A stretch of 64,000 nt of DNA from Trichosphaerium sp. ATCC 40318 (GCA_038496445.1 JALMLS010000329.1:124001-188000); one strand, 5' to 3'; shown: positions 23,231 to 34,693, counted from the first letter of the stretch. Program-made: numbers and translations. The notes: generated by a model not told the origin, from the sequence alone.

Positions 23231-25589
23231 ATGTCTGATAGACCACGTAAGAGGCGTAGGACTATGAAAACAGTGCCTTCTACGGGTTAGTATTTTTAAA
23301 CTCCCTAATAACCTTCTAGCATCGTCAAGAAGGTCAAATCCTTTGTAATTCCGTTAAACGACGGCGCTTTTTTTAATTTTGATTTTTTATTTTTTGGGAT
23401 TACGCACGTGCTTATTTTTTTTACCATTATTTAGCTGCTACTTCAAAGTATATCCAATATCATTGCAATTATTGTCACAAAGATATAAGCAACGTAGTCA
23501 GAATACGCTCCGCCGTAAGTTTCGGGACGGGAGGTTTTTTTTTGAGTTTTCGTTGCGTGAACTTGCGTGTTGCATGCACCTCTGAAATCATGCTGAATTC
23601 CTTTTTTTTAGGTACCTACAGATTCTGATTTTGATCTATGTGTCGAATGCTTCTCTGCTGGTGTTGAGATTGGAAAGCATAAGAACTGGCATGAGTACAG
23701 AGTAATGGAGAATCTTCACTTTCCTTTCTTTTCTGAGGACTGGGGAGCAGACGAAGAGTTCCTTCTATTAGAGGTACAGAAAACCTTTCACACTTGGTTT
23801 TAATATTACTATTTCCCTGATTCTTCTTAAGGGCCTAGAGATATACGGTATGGAAAATTGGGAAGAAGTTAGTGAGCATGTGAGTACAAAAACAAGAGAA
23901 CAATGTGAGGATCATTACAGAGAATTTTATATTAACTTAGATTGCTGGCCTGAACCAGTACGTCAACACATCAAGTCTTCACGAGTATTCATCGTGGTTA
24001 GGATTTCAGTAATGCCATGGGATCTAAGGAAGAAGTACAAAGGCTGAACGCCGGTGAACCATCAGGAGTAGTGCACCAGTCGCCTAGTACGAATGCTCTT
24101 GGATTAAAGTCAGTACAAGAAATTTGACTGATTTTTTTTAGCACGCAAGACAACAGGAGTTCATGTACCAAAAACAGGAGCATCAGTACCAGTAGTACCA
24201 GAATTATCAGGGTACGTGCCATACTTTTATCACGTGAGCAAGAAACTTACCAAACAATAGATGGATGCCTTTGCGCCATGAATTTGAATATGGTACTCTT
24301 ATTTCTCAGTTAATATTCTTCTTCCTCATTTTAACGTCTTTCTAAGAATGGGATAATGAAGCAGAAAAGACTGTCAAAGATATAGAGTTCGGTCCAGATG
24401 ACACAGAAGAGTCAGAAGGTAAAAAAAAATCACTGAGATGAAAATTGTTTTCTTACAGTTTGACTTTGTAGCACTTAAATTAAAACTGCTTGAAATATAC
24501 AATTGGCGTTTAGAGATACGTGCTAAACATAGGGAATTTGTATTAAAACATAAGCTACATGATACAAAAAAGCGTCAAGTACGTCAACTGAAAATTATGA
24601 AAAAAACAAAAAAGTTTTACTGGTTTTGATGTTTTGATGTTTTGATTCTCACGTATTTTTCACTTTGTGTTTATGCCTATGTTGCATACTTTTAATAAAT
24701 GCAATAAAACTCATTTGTAAAACTAGGCAGATGAAAGGAAGCGAACAAAGAGCGAAAAAGAAATGTATGGTAAAGTAAGAAAATACGTTCAAGTCATGGA
24801 TATGAGTAGCCTAGATAAGCTCTATGAAGGTACTTTCCAACAACAAAAACTCACAAAAAACCTTTAGATAGACACAGACCTATAGCCTTGAACTTACTTT
24901 TTTTTAAGGCCTCGTTAACGAGAACATGTTGAGAGAAAAAATCCTAAAATACCAAAAATACCGAAGCAAAGGCATGAGATCAGTCGCTGAAGGTGAAATG
25001 ATGGACACGTGAGTACTCATTTCCTAACCTTAAAAACTTACCGTTTATATTTCTAACCAATTGTTTCAGATCTTCAAGAAGCTCAGACCCGACTTATGTC
25101 CCAGAACGTACAAGCACGAAAAACGTTTTTTTTTAATTTGAATAATCGTTTAACTGGTTTTCTTCGGTTCAGGGTACACTAGAAGACGTGGAAGACCTTG
25201 TAAAGATACACTTAATGTCAGTGGTAAACCATCATTTGATGCATTATCAAAGAAAGAAGCACAATTCTGCTCAACATACCATCTTTTGCCACATCAATAT
25301 CTTGTTATTAAAGAAAAACTACTTCGAACAGCAATAGAAACAACAGAAGATGGTTTAAGCCTTGGAAAAGAAAAAGCAATAGAAGTATTCCAAAACCTTG
25401 GTAAGACAATTCCATTGTTATAAAGAACTAACAAAGGTTTTTTTTTGTAAACTAGACCCTGTGATTGGACCAGCTGTTTATGAATTTATGTTTGATAGTG
25501 GATGGTTAGGAAGAAAAAAGTTTAATGGAGTTAGTGGTCAATATCCCATTAACGGACATCCGTTAATGTATCCACGTGTTACAAGGTAG
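23231..25589 (+). CDS. ADA2: Transcriptional adaptor Ada2 (SAGA-type HAT complex)
   Basis: About ten exons from ATG at 23231. In order: a basic N terminus (MSDRPRKRRRTMKTV); a ZZ zinc finger (YHCNYCHKDIS then FDLCVECFSAGVEIGKHKNW and HEYRV); a SANT/Myb domain (DWGADEEFLLLEGLEIYGME, NWEEVSEHVSTKTREQCEDH); the conserved ADA region (EWDNEAEKTVKDIEFGPDD, LKLKLLEIYNWRLEIRAKHR); and a C-terminal SWIRM domain (AQFCSTYHLLPHQYLVIKEK ... FMFDSGWLGRKKFNG). Ada2 links the Gcn5 acetyltransferase to nucleosomes in SAGA/ATAC. All zinc ligands of the ZZ finger that I can see are present. Introns are 40-100 nt. Confidence 0.9.
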
Positions 25590-25659
25590 TAGTTTATTAT
25601 TAGTAAGGATAGTTTATATGTACACGTGATAGAGATGTAGTAGTAATTAAAACGCAAAC

Positions 25660-25915
25660 TTTTTTTTTTCAAGCTACTTTTGTTTATGTTTATCTCAAGG
25701 TTAATTGTATGAACACCAGCTAATGCTTTGACTCCATCTGTTCTTTGTCTACACCGAAATAGATCAATAGTATGGACTCCATCTAAAGCTTTAACACCTT
25801 CATCTGTTATTTGATTGTTAATTGCAATTACTTGAACACAAGCCAAGGTTGCAAACCGCATATTTAGCCAAGGTTGGAAACGTTGAAAGCGCGAGTATTT
25901 TCTCCAATATTTCAC
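25660..25915 (-). pseudogene. Broken F-box/LRR gene fragment
   Basis: Three LRRs remain (NNQITDEGVKALDGVHTIDL, RTDGVKALAGVHTINL) out of a usual dozen. One is missing a residue block. There is no F-box ahead of it, only an unrelated N-terminal stretch, and the frame runs into non-repeat sequence. It is a relic of the family represented at 499-1716 and 55476-56450. Confidence 0.75.
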
Positions 25916-26017
25916 GTGTTATAATACTGAATCAATTCTTTCAAATTATGACAAGAGAATCCAGGAGTTTTAGTAACATCACGTTCTTTCTTGTCTGAAA
26001 AAGGAAATCCACGTGAA

Positions 26018-26043
26018 GCGTGTAAGCGTGTAAGCGTGTAAGC
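26018..26043. repeat. Three tandem copies of GCGTGTAA
   Basis: A perfect 8-bp microsatellite unit repeated three times, followed by a partial fourth (GC), directly after a CACGTG word. Confidence 0.9.
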
Positions 26044-26060
26044 ATTATAGTTTTAGAATT

Positions 26061-26568
26061 CTACAAGTAGCCAACAAGACACATCATCTCTTCACAAGAA
26101 GGCACACGTAATTCCATTGCAAGGTAATACCAAAGGTATGGCTGGGTGTTTGATTTACTAACCGCTTCTATACGAGTTACGCCTGCAAGGGCATGTCGGT
26201 GGTGTTTACAAGCCATGCTATCTGATAGGTTGCGTTTCATGTACTTAAACACTATGTTATTCATCGGCATAGTCTCTTGCATGCAGCTGTTCGTGCAAGT
26301 GTCGACAATACCACAACCGCCTTCTCCAAGAATATTGTCGTTGTCCATGGCGTACTTGGTTTAGATCGCTTGCTGTTCTTCTTGAAGATGTTGTGGAACT
26401 AGTTGAAACGTTGTTTGATTGAGTCGAACATTGGAGGAGGCGTTTAATTGGTTTGAGTAAATCAGTTTTGTATTTTTTGATGCTACTTGTAATGCCACTG
26501 AAAAAGTGTTTTGCAAAATTGCTTTGACTGTCGGTACTTTTCCGCGGCACAGCATACACCGATCGCAA
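26061..26568 (-). CDS. Hypothetical protein, possibly two exons
   Basis: The first segment (ATG 26568) gives MRSVYAVPRKSTDSQSNF and a Ser/Thr-rich tail to SDLNQ, where a GTACGC donor sits. A second segment reads FKYMKRNLSDSMACKHHRHA to a stop at 26061. The join is out of frame by one base as I read it. The region between them contains LGEGGCGIV, which looks like a kinase glycine loop but has no kinase downstream. Uncertain. Confidence 0.3.
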
Positions 26569-26640
26569 AATATGTATAAGTACAGAATCCTAGCTACATG
26601 TTCCAAATAGAAATTGAAGTTTAAGATGGTTCTGAGATGA

Positions 26641-27009
26641 GTAAAAACGTCTTAAAGATTCTCAAAATCCCACAGATATCAAAACATTATTATTTTCGAA
26701 AATGTGTCAAAAATTGATGCTGCCCCGTGGCCTAACCTGATAGTACGTCCAGAAATACAATTCTACACATTGAGAGTAAATAATAAATCAGCAATGCTTT
26801 CGGAAGCCACACAAATGACAAAACTACAATATACATCAACTTAAATGTTGCAAGTACTTCTAGCTACGGAGAATCGCCAAAACCTTCTCTTAGAGTCTTT
26901 GAACTTTCCTAAATAAAGGTGTAAGCTTTGACATGTAGCACAGAGTACAATCAGTATACAAGCTACATATTGATCTTGTACCTGAACCTGTCATGTGGTA
27001 AAACCAACG
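26641..27009. other. Stretch with no gene seen
   Basis: Low-complexity AT-rich sequence with no exon-like frame on either strand. Confidence 0.4.
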
Positions 27010-27240
27010 ACAGTGAGCTATGAACTAATGCATTTATGTTTGAGGTTTGGACAATCCACTTTAAAGGTATCTTTCACATATTTCAATACACTGTCATTAT
27101 CAATTTAGTTGCAGTGGTTTTGACAATATATTTGACGTTTGTGGCGGATTGTTTCCCACGTGAACGTGTTACCTAAATTCACATGAATTTGTTGAATTTT
27201 TGGTGTTTCTACAGGACTTTATTGAACACATGACTGCACG
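27010..27240 (-). pseudogene. Decayed 5' copy of the AhpD-like gene with its promoter
   Basis: Reverse-complement similarity (about 85% by eye) to 36370-36605: the promoter block including GGTAACACGTTCACGTGGG and part of the first coding stretch (block AAGTGGATTGTCCAAAC). About 30 bp around and after the start codon are deleted, so the copy has ATGACAGTGTATTGA, stopping after four codons. Similarity is lost after about 60 coding bases. It is therefore a promoter-plus-fragment duplicate. Confidence 0.8.
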
Positions 27241-27423
27241 AATACACTCAGTCCCTCGATCCAACACTGCAATACATTTCAAACAATTACGAATTTTCAA
27301 CCATTCAAAAATAATGAAACGAACAACCGTGAAAAAGGTACTTGTGTCTTGATATTAAAAAGTATCTCAATTTATTTGACCTAAAACTATGCTAATGTCA
27401 GAACATATTTATCATTTCACCGG

Positions 27424-28311
27424 TTATTCATCCTCTATTGTGATACTCGCTATTTCACCTTGGACAATCACACAACTTACTATGAGTTCTCCACTTTCAT
27501 GCCATAGTTTTACCTCGCCATGTTGCTTATCATCAACAAAAAAACTCTTTACCTCGATTTGTCCATTATCATGCCACTCTTTGTATTCACCATTTTTTTT
27601 ATCATCTTTCCATGTACTTTGTATTTTAAGCTGTCCATTCTCATACCAAACCTTAGACTCTCCATCTTGTTTACCGTTAATAAAATAACTGATTGACATG
27701 AGTTGACCGCTATCATACCACCTCTTACGCTCGCCATTTAGTTCACCATCAATGTACATAGTTTCTATGCTGAGTTGACCATTCTCGTGCCAAATCTTTA
27801 CCTTTCCATCTATTTTATCATCATGCCAGTGTATATGTGATTTAAGTTGTCCGTTCTCATGCCATTGTTTGCTTTCATCAGTTTTCTTGTTTGCAATTAA
27901 CACTCTATGTACTCTTATTTGTCCGTTCTTATACCATCCTTTGTGTTCACCATTTGCTTTACTATCAACAAACATACTTTGTACTTCAAGTTGTCCATTG
28001 TCATACCATATTTTATACAAGCCATTCATCTTACCATTAACAAACATCATTTGTTCTCTAAGTTGACCATCTTTATACCACTCATTGTATAATCCATTTA
28101 ACATACCATCAACCTTCATTACATGCACCTTAATCTCTCCGCTTTTATACCACTGAAGCCATTGTCCACTAGGTTGTAGTTTTTCATTGAAATGTGTGTT
28201 CATTGCAGCTGTCTTTGAAAGTGTATGAAACTTTGTGAATGCTTCAATACCGAAGGTACAAATGTACTTTTGAATTTCTCTAGGAAGATCTAGTACTGTA
28301 CAAACAGACAT
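27424..28311 (-). CDS. F-box protein with YwqK/MORN-variant repeats
   Basis: Intronless, 295 aa. The N terminus TVLDLPREIQKYICTFGIEA is F-box-like. About ten tandem 24-residue repeats follow, of the form NGEYKEWHDNGQIEVKSFFV, the MORN-variant unit of the YwqK antitoxin-like family. In bacteria YwqK repeats occur in immunity proteins; in nucleocytoplasmic large DNA viruses and amoebae they are often linked to F-boxes. A ubiquitin-ligase adaptor is the natural guess, target unknown. The paralog at 54269-55231 has the same F-box-repeat junction. Confidence 0.85.
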   Translation of the reverse strand: MSVCTVLDLPREIQKYICTFGIEAFTKFHTLSKTAAMNTHFNEKLQPSGQWLQWYKSGEIKVHVMKVDGMLNGLYNEWYKDGQLREQMMFVNGKMNGLYKIWYDNGQLEVQSMFVDSKANGEHKGWYKNGQIRVHRVLIANKKTDESKQWHENGQLKSHIHWHDDKIDGKVKIWHENGQLSIETMYIDGELNGERKRWYDSGQLMSISYFINGKQDGESKVWYENGQLKIQSTWKDDKKNGEYKEWHDNGQIEVKSFFVDDKQHGEVKLWHESGELIVSCVIVQGEIASITIEDE

Positions 28312-28619
28312 TGTAGTCTATGAGGTGATGTGTTAACCTACAAAGGACCTTTATTACGAGGTTTAATAGTACAGCATCACTTTTAACTCTTTAGGTGTTT
28401 GTCAAGTATCAGAGAAAGGTCTGATGCACAAAGGAAGGCAACCTGGTATACGTACTTGTCAATTAGCTATGATTTCAGGTTGGTGTATTGGCACGACTCT
28501 GCGTTAGATACTAGAATAATAAAGCGCTCAGAGAAACGGCTGAGAGTTACTACGAGCTGAGAACGATTTTAAGCGGAAACGAAATCTTGTTTAAGTTTTT
28601 TTTTCGATTTTCTTCTCTC
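28312..28619. promoter_or_regulatory. Divergent intergenic region (F-box/YwqK gene and granulin gene)
   Basis: These 308 bp separate two start codons facing away from each other, so they must hold both promoters. No conserved element was recognised. Confidence 0.5.
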
Positions 28620-29020
28620 ATGAATACCACTCTTACTGTTCTCGTGTTGCTCGCTTTCACAACATTTGTATTCGCTCAAACATGCCCTGATGGCACTAGT
28701 TGCTCTTATACATGTTGTCTGATTGGAAATGGCACGTAGATATTCCAAGTGGTTCGAAATAACCGCTTTTTGCCTCTCAATTTTAATGTCACATGATTTC
28801 AAACAGTTTTTCTAATATCTCAACTGTAACAATCCATACTTTGCACTGACTCACCTCAAAAGGACAATACGGTTGTTGTCCTTATGTACAGGCCATATGT
28901 TGTTCAGATGGTCAGCATTGCTGCCCTGCAGGTTACACATGTGACCTGACAACCAAGGATTGCGTACCAGGTTTGAAACGCTCTTTACCAATACCTCTCA
29001 CAGGTATAAAAAAATATTGA
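28620..29020 (+). CDS. Secreted granulin-domain protein
   Basis: Exon 1 encodes a signal peptide (MNTTLTVLVLLAFTTFVFA) and QTCPDGTSCSYTCCLIGNG. Exon 2 continues QYGCCPYVQAICCSDGQHCC and PAGYTCDLTTKDCVPG, then a short tail to TGA at 29020. The paired cysteines (CC...CC...CC...HCCP.G..C) are the granulin fold, a stack of beta-hairpins held by disulphides. The in-frame join needs a GC-AG intron (donor GCACGT at 28732). Granulins in protists are usually lysosomal or secreted, sometimes fused to cysteine proteases; here the domain stands alone. Confidence 0.8.
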
Positions 29021-29544
29021 TGTTATTATTACTGATACCCTTTTTGAAGCTACACGTCCAATCACTGCGATTAATAACGTCAAAGATTGAATATTTCAAT
29101 ACAAAAAGAAAAAAATTCTCACGTTTTTGTTGTAACAAAAATAAACAGAACATGTGGTCTTGCATGACATCAAAGATATTTTAAATATGTCCCTAGCGAT
29201 GGCATGCGCTCTAAAAAGTTGTTTTGAAGTTCAATTTTCCTCACCCAATGACAGCACTCAGTGTACATATTCGCACTTTCGACATTGCGAAAAAAAAAAA
29301 AAAAACAAACATAAAACAATAACACGTGTTGCTTGTTAAATCCTCTAATAACGCACCAGTTGAGGAACACAAATATTTGAGATCACTTTTCACAACCTCT
29401 CCACTTCTATCGCGTGCTTACAGGGAAAATAACGTATTGAGCGAAAATAAGCAAGTAGTTTCCTGCGTAGGTTCGTATTATGGCGTGGCGAAACTGCATT
29501 GTTAGTTTATCCAATTTTTACGGTTTACGGGCTGTTAATTCACT
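29021..29544. other. Stretch between granulin and membrane-protein genes
   Basis: A short plus-strand frame at 29154-29285 contains MSLAMACALKSCFEVQFSS and several cysteines and could be an upstream exon of the next gene, but I found no splice that proves it. A run of 16 A lies at about 29290. Confidence 0.35.
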
Positions 29545-30028
29545 ATGGTTACAGAAACGCAATTTAGAGGTATGAATCAGTAACTATTGACGGTTTTCAA
29601 CTTAATTTAACAAAGGCATTTGTCGTTTTCAGTTCAGTTACCGCGTCGTTCATGCTACACGCGACAGATACTCGATTTAACCTTCCTGGAGTCATTAAAG
29701 TTGATAAGCGTTTACAAAACATTTTTCTGTGGATTGATCGTGTCTTATCAGTGGTCGTTGCAGCGGTTGTACTTTTAGGAAGAAAGCAGAGCGTTTCGAC
29801 AGTACGTTTTTACGAAATCAGTTCCCTTTCCTGTTTTATTTTTTCTTCTTACGTTTCTGTGACCTTTCACCAATACTCATCTAGCTATCAGCATATGCAC
29901 CAATAGCTATACTTGGCTTGTTATTAAACACGCTTTCTCTTACACTCAAAGACGACCCATACGTACTAACACATACCATATGGCATTTTCTCGCGTATCA
30001 CCTGGTACGAACGCAATATTTGCAATAA
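29545..30028 (+). CDS. Small multi-pass membrane protein (three exons)
   Basis: Exons 29545-29569, 29638-29801 and 29885-30028 give 110 aa with in-frame GT...AG joins. Two or three hydrophobic segments: NIFLWIDRVLSVVVAAVVLL, APIAILGLLLNTLSLTL, and a C-terminal THTIWHFLAYHLVRTQYLQ. The H...WH...H arrangement recalls the last helices of CREST-superfamily membrane hydrolases (PAQR, Per1, ceramidase, TMEM8), but the protein is too short for a full member. It may be a C-terminal part if upstream exons exist. Family assignment is speculative. Confidence 0.5.
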
Positions 30029-30842
30029 CTGTTTAAAATTGCGTCACAATGTCTGAAAAACAAGTGTTAGGTGTACGCCCTAACAAAGGACTAAGCTTTA
30101 CGAATATAGTATAACAAGAAAAACCATAAACGTTTGGTAACCAGTCTGACCTGAATCCGGCTTGTTCAAACAAAACATTCTAAAATAGGCATACAGACAA
30201 GATAACTCTCTATTATGACTGTACATGACGTACGATGTCGACGGGGAACGTTCCGATGATCAGTTCCGAAAACCCTTCTAAACAACGTGAAGAACCTCCA
30301 AAACGGAGAAAAGAATCAATTTCTTCAGGAAAATAAACTGTTGTTTACTCCCCCTATACACTTGCAATAGAATTACAGGAGTTTAGTTTTGGGTTCTTTT
30401 CGGTTTTTTCTACGTCATAATAGAAATGGGCGCTAGAGGAGTGTATAATTATAACATGTGTATGTCGCATGCAAAAAAGGCCTCTGCTGCACGTAAATTC
30501 ACTCAGTTGTGAAAATGGAAACAAACCTTAAACGTATTGCTTGAAATGCATGCTAGAGCGTAACAATAAACGAAAAAAAGGAGGAAAACGGCAAGAGAAT
30601 AGCGTCAAGCTGGCGACATTTTTTATTATTTTTGACGAATTAGCACGTCCTAACAATAAAATACGGAAGCTCTTACGTAATCGCGAGCGGCATGATTGAT
30701 TGCGGTGGTTTTTTGACAGACTTAACCTTCAATAAATAAAAAATCATTTTCAGTCTGTAGTTATCTTTAGCTTACAACCCTACACAAAAAAGTTGACTCA
30801 CAACGCCGGTGCTGGAGTTGCTCAATTGATTTTGCTCTAATT
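30029..30842. other. 814-bp upstream region of the G-alpha gene, no gene seen
   Basis: No exon-like frames. It probably contains the promoter of the G-alpha gene. It lacks CACGTG, as does the whole 29.4-35.6 kb interval. Confidence 0.5.
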
Positions 30843-32773
30843 ATGGGCATTTGCTCGGGAACTGAGGGAAAAGATGTTAGAACAGAAGAGTCGAAAGGCA
30901 TCGATTTAGATTTAAAGAAGGCTAGAAAGATAGCCAAGTACAGAATTAAGGTCTTAATACTTGGTACAAGCGCCTCAGGCAAATCTACAATTGTGAAGCA
31001 AGTTCGTTTGCAGTACGGAACGGGATTTTCGAGCCACGAACGGGAGAACTTTAGAGACATTGTACATTTAAATATCTTCACGGGGATAAAATACCTAATT
31101 GATCGAGCTGAACAACTCTCGTACAAGATATTGCGAAAGAACAAAAAGGCAAAGGCTAGCCTCCTTGCAGCCAATCTATACGACCCCGGAGCGAGTCGTA
31201 CTACTCTTTTGGAGGCTTGTAAGACTCTTTGGAGCGATCAAGGTAAGTGCGAAACGATCACAATTTAAAAGCTCCAAAACCTTAAAACTACTCTCCGCTA
31301 AACCATTATTTGCTTTTTCCAGTCTGCTATTTTAGCCAAATTGCCACCGTTTCAATTTAATAAATTTTTTTTTTTGTCCAAATTTGCGTTTGGAGTCGTG
31401 TTGCAAGAGGTATTCCCTCCGCTGACTATTTGAACGTCTAATTTGAACAAAATAACCCTTTTTTAACCTCCTCAAATACGTTTTTTACTGCGGCTTTTTT
31501 TTTTTCTATATTTTTGACACCACGTAGGTATACAAAAGTGCTTTGAGCAACGTTGTGAAGATCCAAATGCTCTGCACTTGAAATATTGGATGGACAACGT
31601 AATTGATAAACTCATCGAAAAAGACGATTGGATGCCTACTGACGACGATATTATCTTCGCCCGACAGCGTACAACTGGTATTGTCGAAGCAAAATTTCAG
31701 CAAAAACAGTACGCGCTTTCTTCGTTTTACTTTGGCCTACGACAGTATCGAATACCTCCGATATACTTTTATAAACGCTACATTGACCTTCCTCTCCTCT
31801 CTCGTTCCACAAAATGCTAACTAATTTTAATTAAAGGTACGAATGGCTTCTAGTTGATGTTGGTGGTCAGAAAACAGAAAGGAGAAAGTGGATTCATTGT
31901 TTTGATGGGTAAGGAGCTTGATTGATTTTTTTTTTTTTTCTCCTCTTCGTCAATAATTTTTTCTCCTTGTCTCTAACCCTGTGATAGCATGACTGCAGTA
32001 ATATATGTCGCTGCATCGAACGAGTGGGATATACCTAGCGAGGAAACTGAAGGGGCTACTAAAATGCAAGAGTCGTTAGGAGTATGGCGCCAGGTACGTT
32101 TAAGAGTTTGTTCAGGAATTATATAATTTGTGAACCTTTTTAATTTCTGAAAAGCCAAAAAAAAACTTTGATAGATTATTGCTTGTTTCGTTTGTACTAA
32201 TAATGCCTCCATAGCACGTTAATTCACCTGCGTTTGCCGAAACATGTATTATTCTTTTTTTAAACAAGATGGACCTCTTAAACGAGAAGCTAGCGGTTGT
32301 TGACCTTCAAGAAACATTCTCAGAGTACACAGGTGGTGCAGATGGTAAAATGGTGCGTGTTTTAAGCCTCTTCACGTTGTCGTAAACAGCCGATATAAAA
32401 ATATAATTCAAACGCTGTTCTCGTTAGAAGAAAACCCTCTCTTACCGCTTTTTAGGCATTAGAATTTATAAAAAATCAATATTTGGATGCTGTAGATAGG
32501 GATGGCCACCCTGCATCTATATACGTGCATCCAACATGCGCTATTGATAAAGAACAAATACGTGCGTTGTTTGAAGAACTTTACTTGATTTTTTATTTTA
32601 TTGCTGATCAAGGAGACTATTGAAATGCACTGCGTCTCGCCTTGAGTTTTTTTTAATTTTATTTTTACGTAAACCTTTCCACTACAAAATACTCAAGTTT
32701 GGTTATAGGCGCCGTATTTGGGATGGTCATGGACAACATCTTTAAAGAGAGACTACGCGTGTCTGGCCTGTAA
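30843..32773 (+). CDS. Heterotrimeric G-protein alpha subunit
   Basis: About eight exons, roughly 360 aa. MGICSG supplies Gly2 for myristoylation and Cys4 for palmitoylation. G1 P-loop LGTSASGKSTIVKQVR; switch I RQRTTGIVEAKF; G3/switch II DVGGQKTERRKWIHCFDG; G4 ILFLNKMDLL; G5 HPTCAID. The C terminus ends RLRVSGL, with no Cys at position -4, so no pertussis-toxin site. All GTP-binding motifs are present. The P-loop departs from the canonical GAGESGKS: the Glu that contacts the switch-I Arg is Ala. The first intron is about 285 nt, others about 60-170 nt. It couples a seven-TM receptor to effectors at the plasma membrane. Confidence 0.92.
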
Positions 32774-32954
32774 TTTAGATAAAGGAAAAATAGACCCACT
32801 ACTTGTACAATAAACGGCATAAACTGTATCTCTGTGATTAATTAATTGTTATTTGGAATTTGTTTTTTTTTTTGTTATTTATTATCAAGTAGTGTACACG
32901 CCAATTTTTTTACAATCACAACACGTTTCTTTGTGCTCTTTGGAATTTTTTTTT

Positions 32955-34693
32955 TCAGGCTTTGTCTGAGATGGTATAATCTGTCGCTTCGTATTCCGAA
33001 ACAAAAAATACGTTGCTGTGTTTCTCCAAAAGCGCTTGTAGATCCCTACAAATCTTCACAATAATATCTACAGTGCCTTCACGCATTGATGTGCTTGCCA
33101 GGAGCATAGGCAACTTAACTACGTAGTTGTAAGTGCACAAATACGCACAAAAACTTTTTTACTTTTTTCTCTCAAATCATAATGCGTATGTCAGGAATAC
33201 TTCAAAACACGTACCAATAAACCTTAGTAGATGCTCAGCACCATAGAGGTCCGAGACTGAGCAAGTCTTAAGTTTTTTCCGCATATGTCTGTATTGCTTC
33301 CTTTCATAGCGATAAAGCAAGTGAACGCCCAAGTCTTCTTCAAAATACTTTTTTAAGTTAAGTGCGACTTCAACGTCTTCAGCGCTGTAATCGTCCTTGT
33401 GAACTTTGGAGGAGTGTGTTAGTATTAATCTCCGGGATGTAGAGGTGTTATAATTTAATAAAAGGGTAATGTAAGGCCAACAAAACAAGAAAAAAAAGTT
33501 CTAGCAAGTGAACAAAAACCAAATAAAGTTTTTGGTTGGTAGTCCCTTTAGACTCAAAAAAACTCATCACGTTTTAATGCATATCAAAGGAGTTCATGTT
33601 GTGATATAGATTTTTCGAAGGAGAATAAAAAAAGTTGATCCACAAAGGGAGGAAGTTCGCTGCAGTGAAATGTTTTCTGCACAATCAATTGTTTTTTTTT
33701 TTGGTTTCTCTTTTTTACCTTCTAGTAATCTTCTAATGATTGTTTCGGTATTCGGACTTCGTGGTAATGGTACTAGCTAATATTGTTATGTTAGTGATGT
33801 TGTTTTTAACGTTGTATATGAGCTACAAAGAGAGAGTTGATTTTTTTTTTTGTATTGATTTTTGCGCTCTTTACTTCATAACCCGTACTTCTTTACTCTG
33901 CGTTATCCAACAACAATCATCAACTAATCGCTGACGTAAAGGCATGCTTATAGGGATTTTGTTTTTAAGCATATCATACTCGTCCTAAAAAGACTTTGAG
34001 TTTGTTGTAATAGCCTCTATGTGTTTTGTTTTTGACCTTTTGCGATGTTTCGCTGTGTTTTCGTTTTTGAACTCTAACTACGACCCGATATCAGCGTATT
34101 TGTTCAGATTTGATTTGTTTAAAGGGATTTTTAGGTTGGGACGTACGGACGCGCTTTGCTGGACCATTGGAGGTTTCTTTATTATCGGCTTTCGCATCTT
34201 GGAGAAGCTGTTGTTGCAGTTCTAGGTTCGCAGAGTTTATCTCTAGTAACTGACTTGTATCAACCCAGTCATTATGTCTGTCGTGAAACAAACCCGTGTT
34301 AGAACTGCAAAGTAACAATGTTTAAGTGCTAAGGGTCTTGATAGAAAATGAGGCATCGTGTGCCACACATACGAAAAAAAAGCAAAGCATCCACAAAGGG
34401 TCAGTAGGTAGTGTGATAAAATGCATTTATTTCGCTGCTTATGTGTTAAAACATTGGTTTGCGTACCTGCTGTTCCACCCTTGATAGTGAATGTGATATA
34501 ACGGTTTGTTTTCATTTGCTTTCGCGTCGAAGACTAGTTTTACGTCCAAAACCTAAAGTATTTGTTAGTTTTAATAAATGCAAATAATTTTAGTTTAAAG
34601 TCATGCCTTTGCTTCGTATATGAGTGAGTGGTGATACGCGAGTGCCTTGTCGCCAATTTTAAACTTTCCACTTGGTGTTTCCTTAGTTGTCAT
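32955..34693 (-). CDS. EAF3: MRG15/Eaf3-type chromodomain-MRG protein
   Basis: The N-terminal chromodomain is split over exons: KFKIGDKALAYHHSLIYEAK, VLDVKLVFDAKANENK, LYHIHYQGWNSR, HDRHNDWVDTSQLLEINSAN. A basic linker follows (AKRVRTSQPKNPFKQIK). The MRG domain reads YDMLKNKIPISMPLRQRLVDD, SPNTETIIRRLLE, VALNLKKYFEEDLGVHLLYR, SDLYGAEHLLRF and VKLPMLLASTSMREGTVDII, ending near SEYEATDYTISDKA. Eaf3/MRG15 reads H3K36 methylation for NuA4/Tip60 and Rpd3S/Sin3 complexes. An intron after the first exon appears to use a GC donor (GCATGA, 5' end 34606). Divergently arranged with the KCTD-like gene. Confidence 0.88.

Noticed and set aside
26018-26043. GCGTGTAA repeat as an internal telomere remnant
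   Set aside because: Only three units and not a known telomere motif; treated as a microsatellite.
26061-26348. Glycine loop LGEGGCGIV suggesting a protein kinase
   Set aside because: No Lys, HRD or DFG motif follows in any frame; it is best explained as intron or chance.
27549-28092. Cys/Leu-rich plus-strand frames
   Set aside because: Repeating shadows of the YwqK repeat gene on the opposite strand.
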